Source of the DNA: Dipetalonema caudispina
Lineage: Eukaryota; Nematoda; Chromadorea; Rhabditida; Onchocercidae
Reading direction: 5' to 3'
NCBI GenBank assembly: GCA_013365325.1
Contig: JABVXV010000120.1
Span: 62,001 to 126,000, forward strand
Length of the DNA stretch: 64,000 nt
Under the pieces are notes generated by a model, which worked only from the letters and a program-made list of their open reading frames with translations, had not been told where the DNA came from and did no database searches. Below, piece after piece: positions 62,752 through 64,000 of the stretch. The position numbers and the translations under genes were made by a program. Numbering within the stretch: the stretch's first letter is position 1; each line of letters begins with the position of its first letter.

Positions 62752-64000
62752 AACAAATATTTCTCAACAATTTCAATCTTCCAATGCAAAAATTAAAATA
62801 AGCTTAATTCTTGAGAAGAAAAAAAAAAAAAAACAATAAACCAAAATATCATTTAATTCTCCGAAAAAAAGTTAACAATACAAAAGAATTCTGAAAATTT
62901 AAATCAAATAATTATGCTAGAATTGAATGAGTTGTATTCCCTATTTTTGTGAGATGCAAATGCAAATAACCCAGAAAAAGAGCATGAGGATTTCGTGTCA
63001 ATTAAAATCGATAATTTCCAATCAATAATTACCAAAAAATGTTACCTGAATACAACTCAAAAATCAATCTAACCAATCAAATGAATAATTAAATCATCAG
63101 AAAATGAATAAATAATTTTACTCAATACCCGTAGGGTAACGATTTATGTAGTAAGAGTAACATATGTATTACTTTTGAAAGAAGATTACAGGCTTGTATT
63201 TACTCATTATTGGGTTGTGCAAAGATAATTTTTAAATTTTGAATTTCAATTTCTTCCAAAAATTTTGACCACTATCGCTCGTTTAACTATCCCAAATTCT
63301 TCGATCCATATCACCTCCAGAATACTTCATGATATTTTTTTTTTGTTTACAAAACTTGCATTGTCTTCAGAACACTATGAGATAATAAATTTTGTTTATG
63401 CGAATCATCAATAATACACATATGATAGTACTTAGAAGTGTTATTTCAAAATAAAATTGATCAAATTAAAATTTACTTCTTTCTCTTGCTACAAATGTAG
63501 GTAACACGTATCGATTCACTTTTTTTTCTTTTTTTTTTTTTTTTTTACTATACTGTATTGCATCATTTTGAAATTTTAGGTTGATGAAATGATGATATTT
63601 ATGTAGGAATAAAGAATTCCGAAGAAATATAGATTACATCGAATTACCATATAGTTATCGCAAAATATTAACAGAAGTTTCCGATGGGAATTTGAAAAAA
63701 AAAAAAAAAAAATACGATAAATAATGAAGTCTAATGAGTTTCGATGAAAAACAAGGAAAAAAAAAAAAACCTCGTACCACATTACCAAATGTAACAAGGA
63801 GCATAAATAATAAAGCACAGATAGAAGAAGGCAATGCATAAATAAATTAAGATGATTGTTATATGACAATTTAGTGATAAAGTGAAATAGGAATAAGTGA
63901 TTAAAATATCAGATAAATAGCAATAAGGCAGTAATACCAGGTCTAAATGTCACAACAACACTTCTCTAAAAGTTATATGAAATTAAATACTACATCCAAT
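62752..64000. other. No supported gene
   Basis: AT-rich sequence upstream of dolichol kinase. An open frame at 63576-63869 (-) is Phe/Leu-rich because of A/T runs and carries no recognisable motif. It may hide further 5' exons of dolichol kinase, but I could not join any in phase. Confidence 0.4.

Noticed and set aside
63576..63869. Minus-strand open frame of 97 codons upstream of dolichol kinase
   Set aside because: Phe/Leu-rich from A/T runs; could not be joined in phase to the dolichol kinase exons.
1..64000. tRNA, rRNA, spliced-leader gene, transposon ends or CRISPR arrays
   Set aside because: Looked for tRNA B-box-like GGTTCGAATCC, the spliced-leader core, terminal inverted repeats and evenly spaced repeats; none was convincing by eye.

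Overview
The window reads as nuclear DNA of a nematode, most likely a filarial worm. It is AT-rich, and its genes are cut into small exons with nematode-type (T)TTTCAG acceptors. It contains a C-terminally extended mitochondrial EF-Tu of the nematode type, a tandem cluster of transthyretin-like genes and a single-LIM muscle protein. It also carries a decayed piece of a bacterial fusA-tuf junction inside an intron, which reads as a Wolbachia-to-nucleus insertion and supports a worm lineage with present or past Wolbachia. I cannot name the species.

Layout. 0.1-0.7 kb (-): start of a small membrane-anchored protein, possibly DDRGK1. 1.4-4.9 kb (+): mitochondrial EF-Tu1 in 11 exons. 6.5-9.6 kb (-): an unrecognised basic, probably nuclear protein. 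9.7-10.8 kb (+): a small unrecognised gene. 11.8-16.2 kb (+): a protein tyrosine phosphatase with an unusual active-site loop; its second intron holds the bacterial fragment. 16.7-20.4 kb (+): CLUAP1/IFT38 (DYF-3). 22.4-23.6 kb (+): a hotdog thioesterase of the ACOT13 type. 24.8-25.8 kb (-) and 27.4-32.2 kb (+): HSP10 and HSP60 head to head, with three perfect heat-shock elements between them. 33.5-38.1 kb (+): a RETSAT-like retinol saturase. 38.3-38.4 kb: a 100-N gap whose two sides carry the same 121 bp. 40.4-54.2 kb (+): four intact transthyretin-like genes and a decayed fifth. 55.3-57.5 kb (-): a muscle LIM protein with two alternative second exons. 60.8-62.8 kb (-): dolichol kinase.

Several genes serve mitochondria: EF-Tu1 in translation, HSP60/HSP10 in protein folding, and perhaps the thioesterase. 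HSP10/HSP60 is the clearest case of neighbours that work together, as one chaperonin with a shared heat-inducible promoter region. The transthyretin-like genes form a family expanded by tandem duplication and probably encode secreted proteins. Gene models were built by hand from reading frame, splice signals and conserved protein sequence. Where every exon joins in phase I give predicted lengths; where one does not, I say so.
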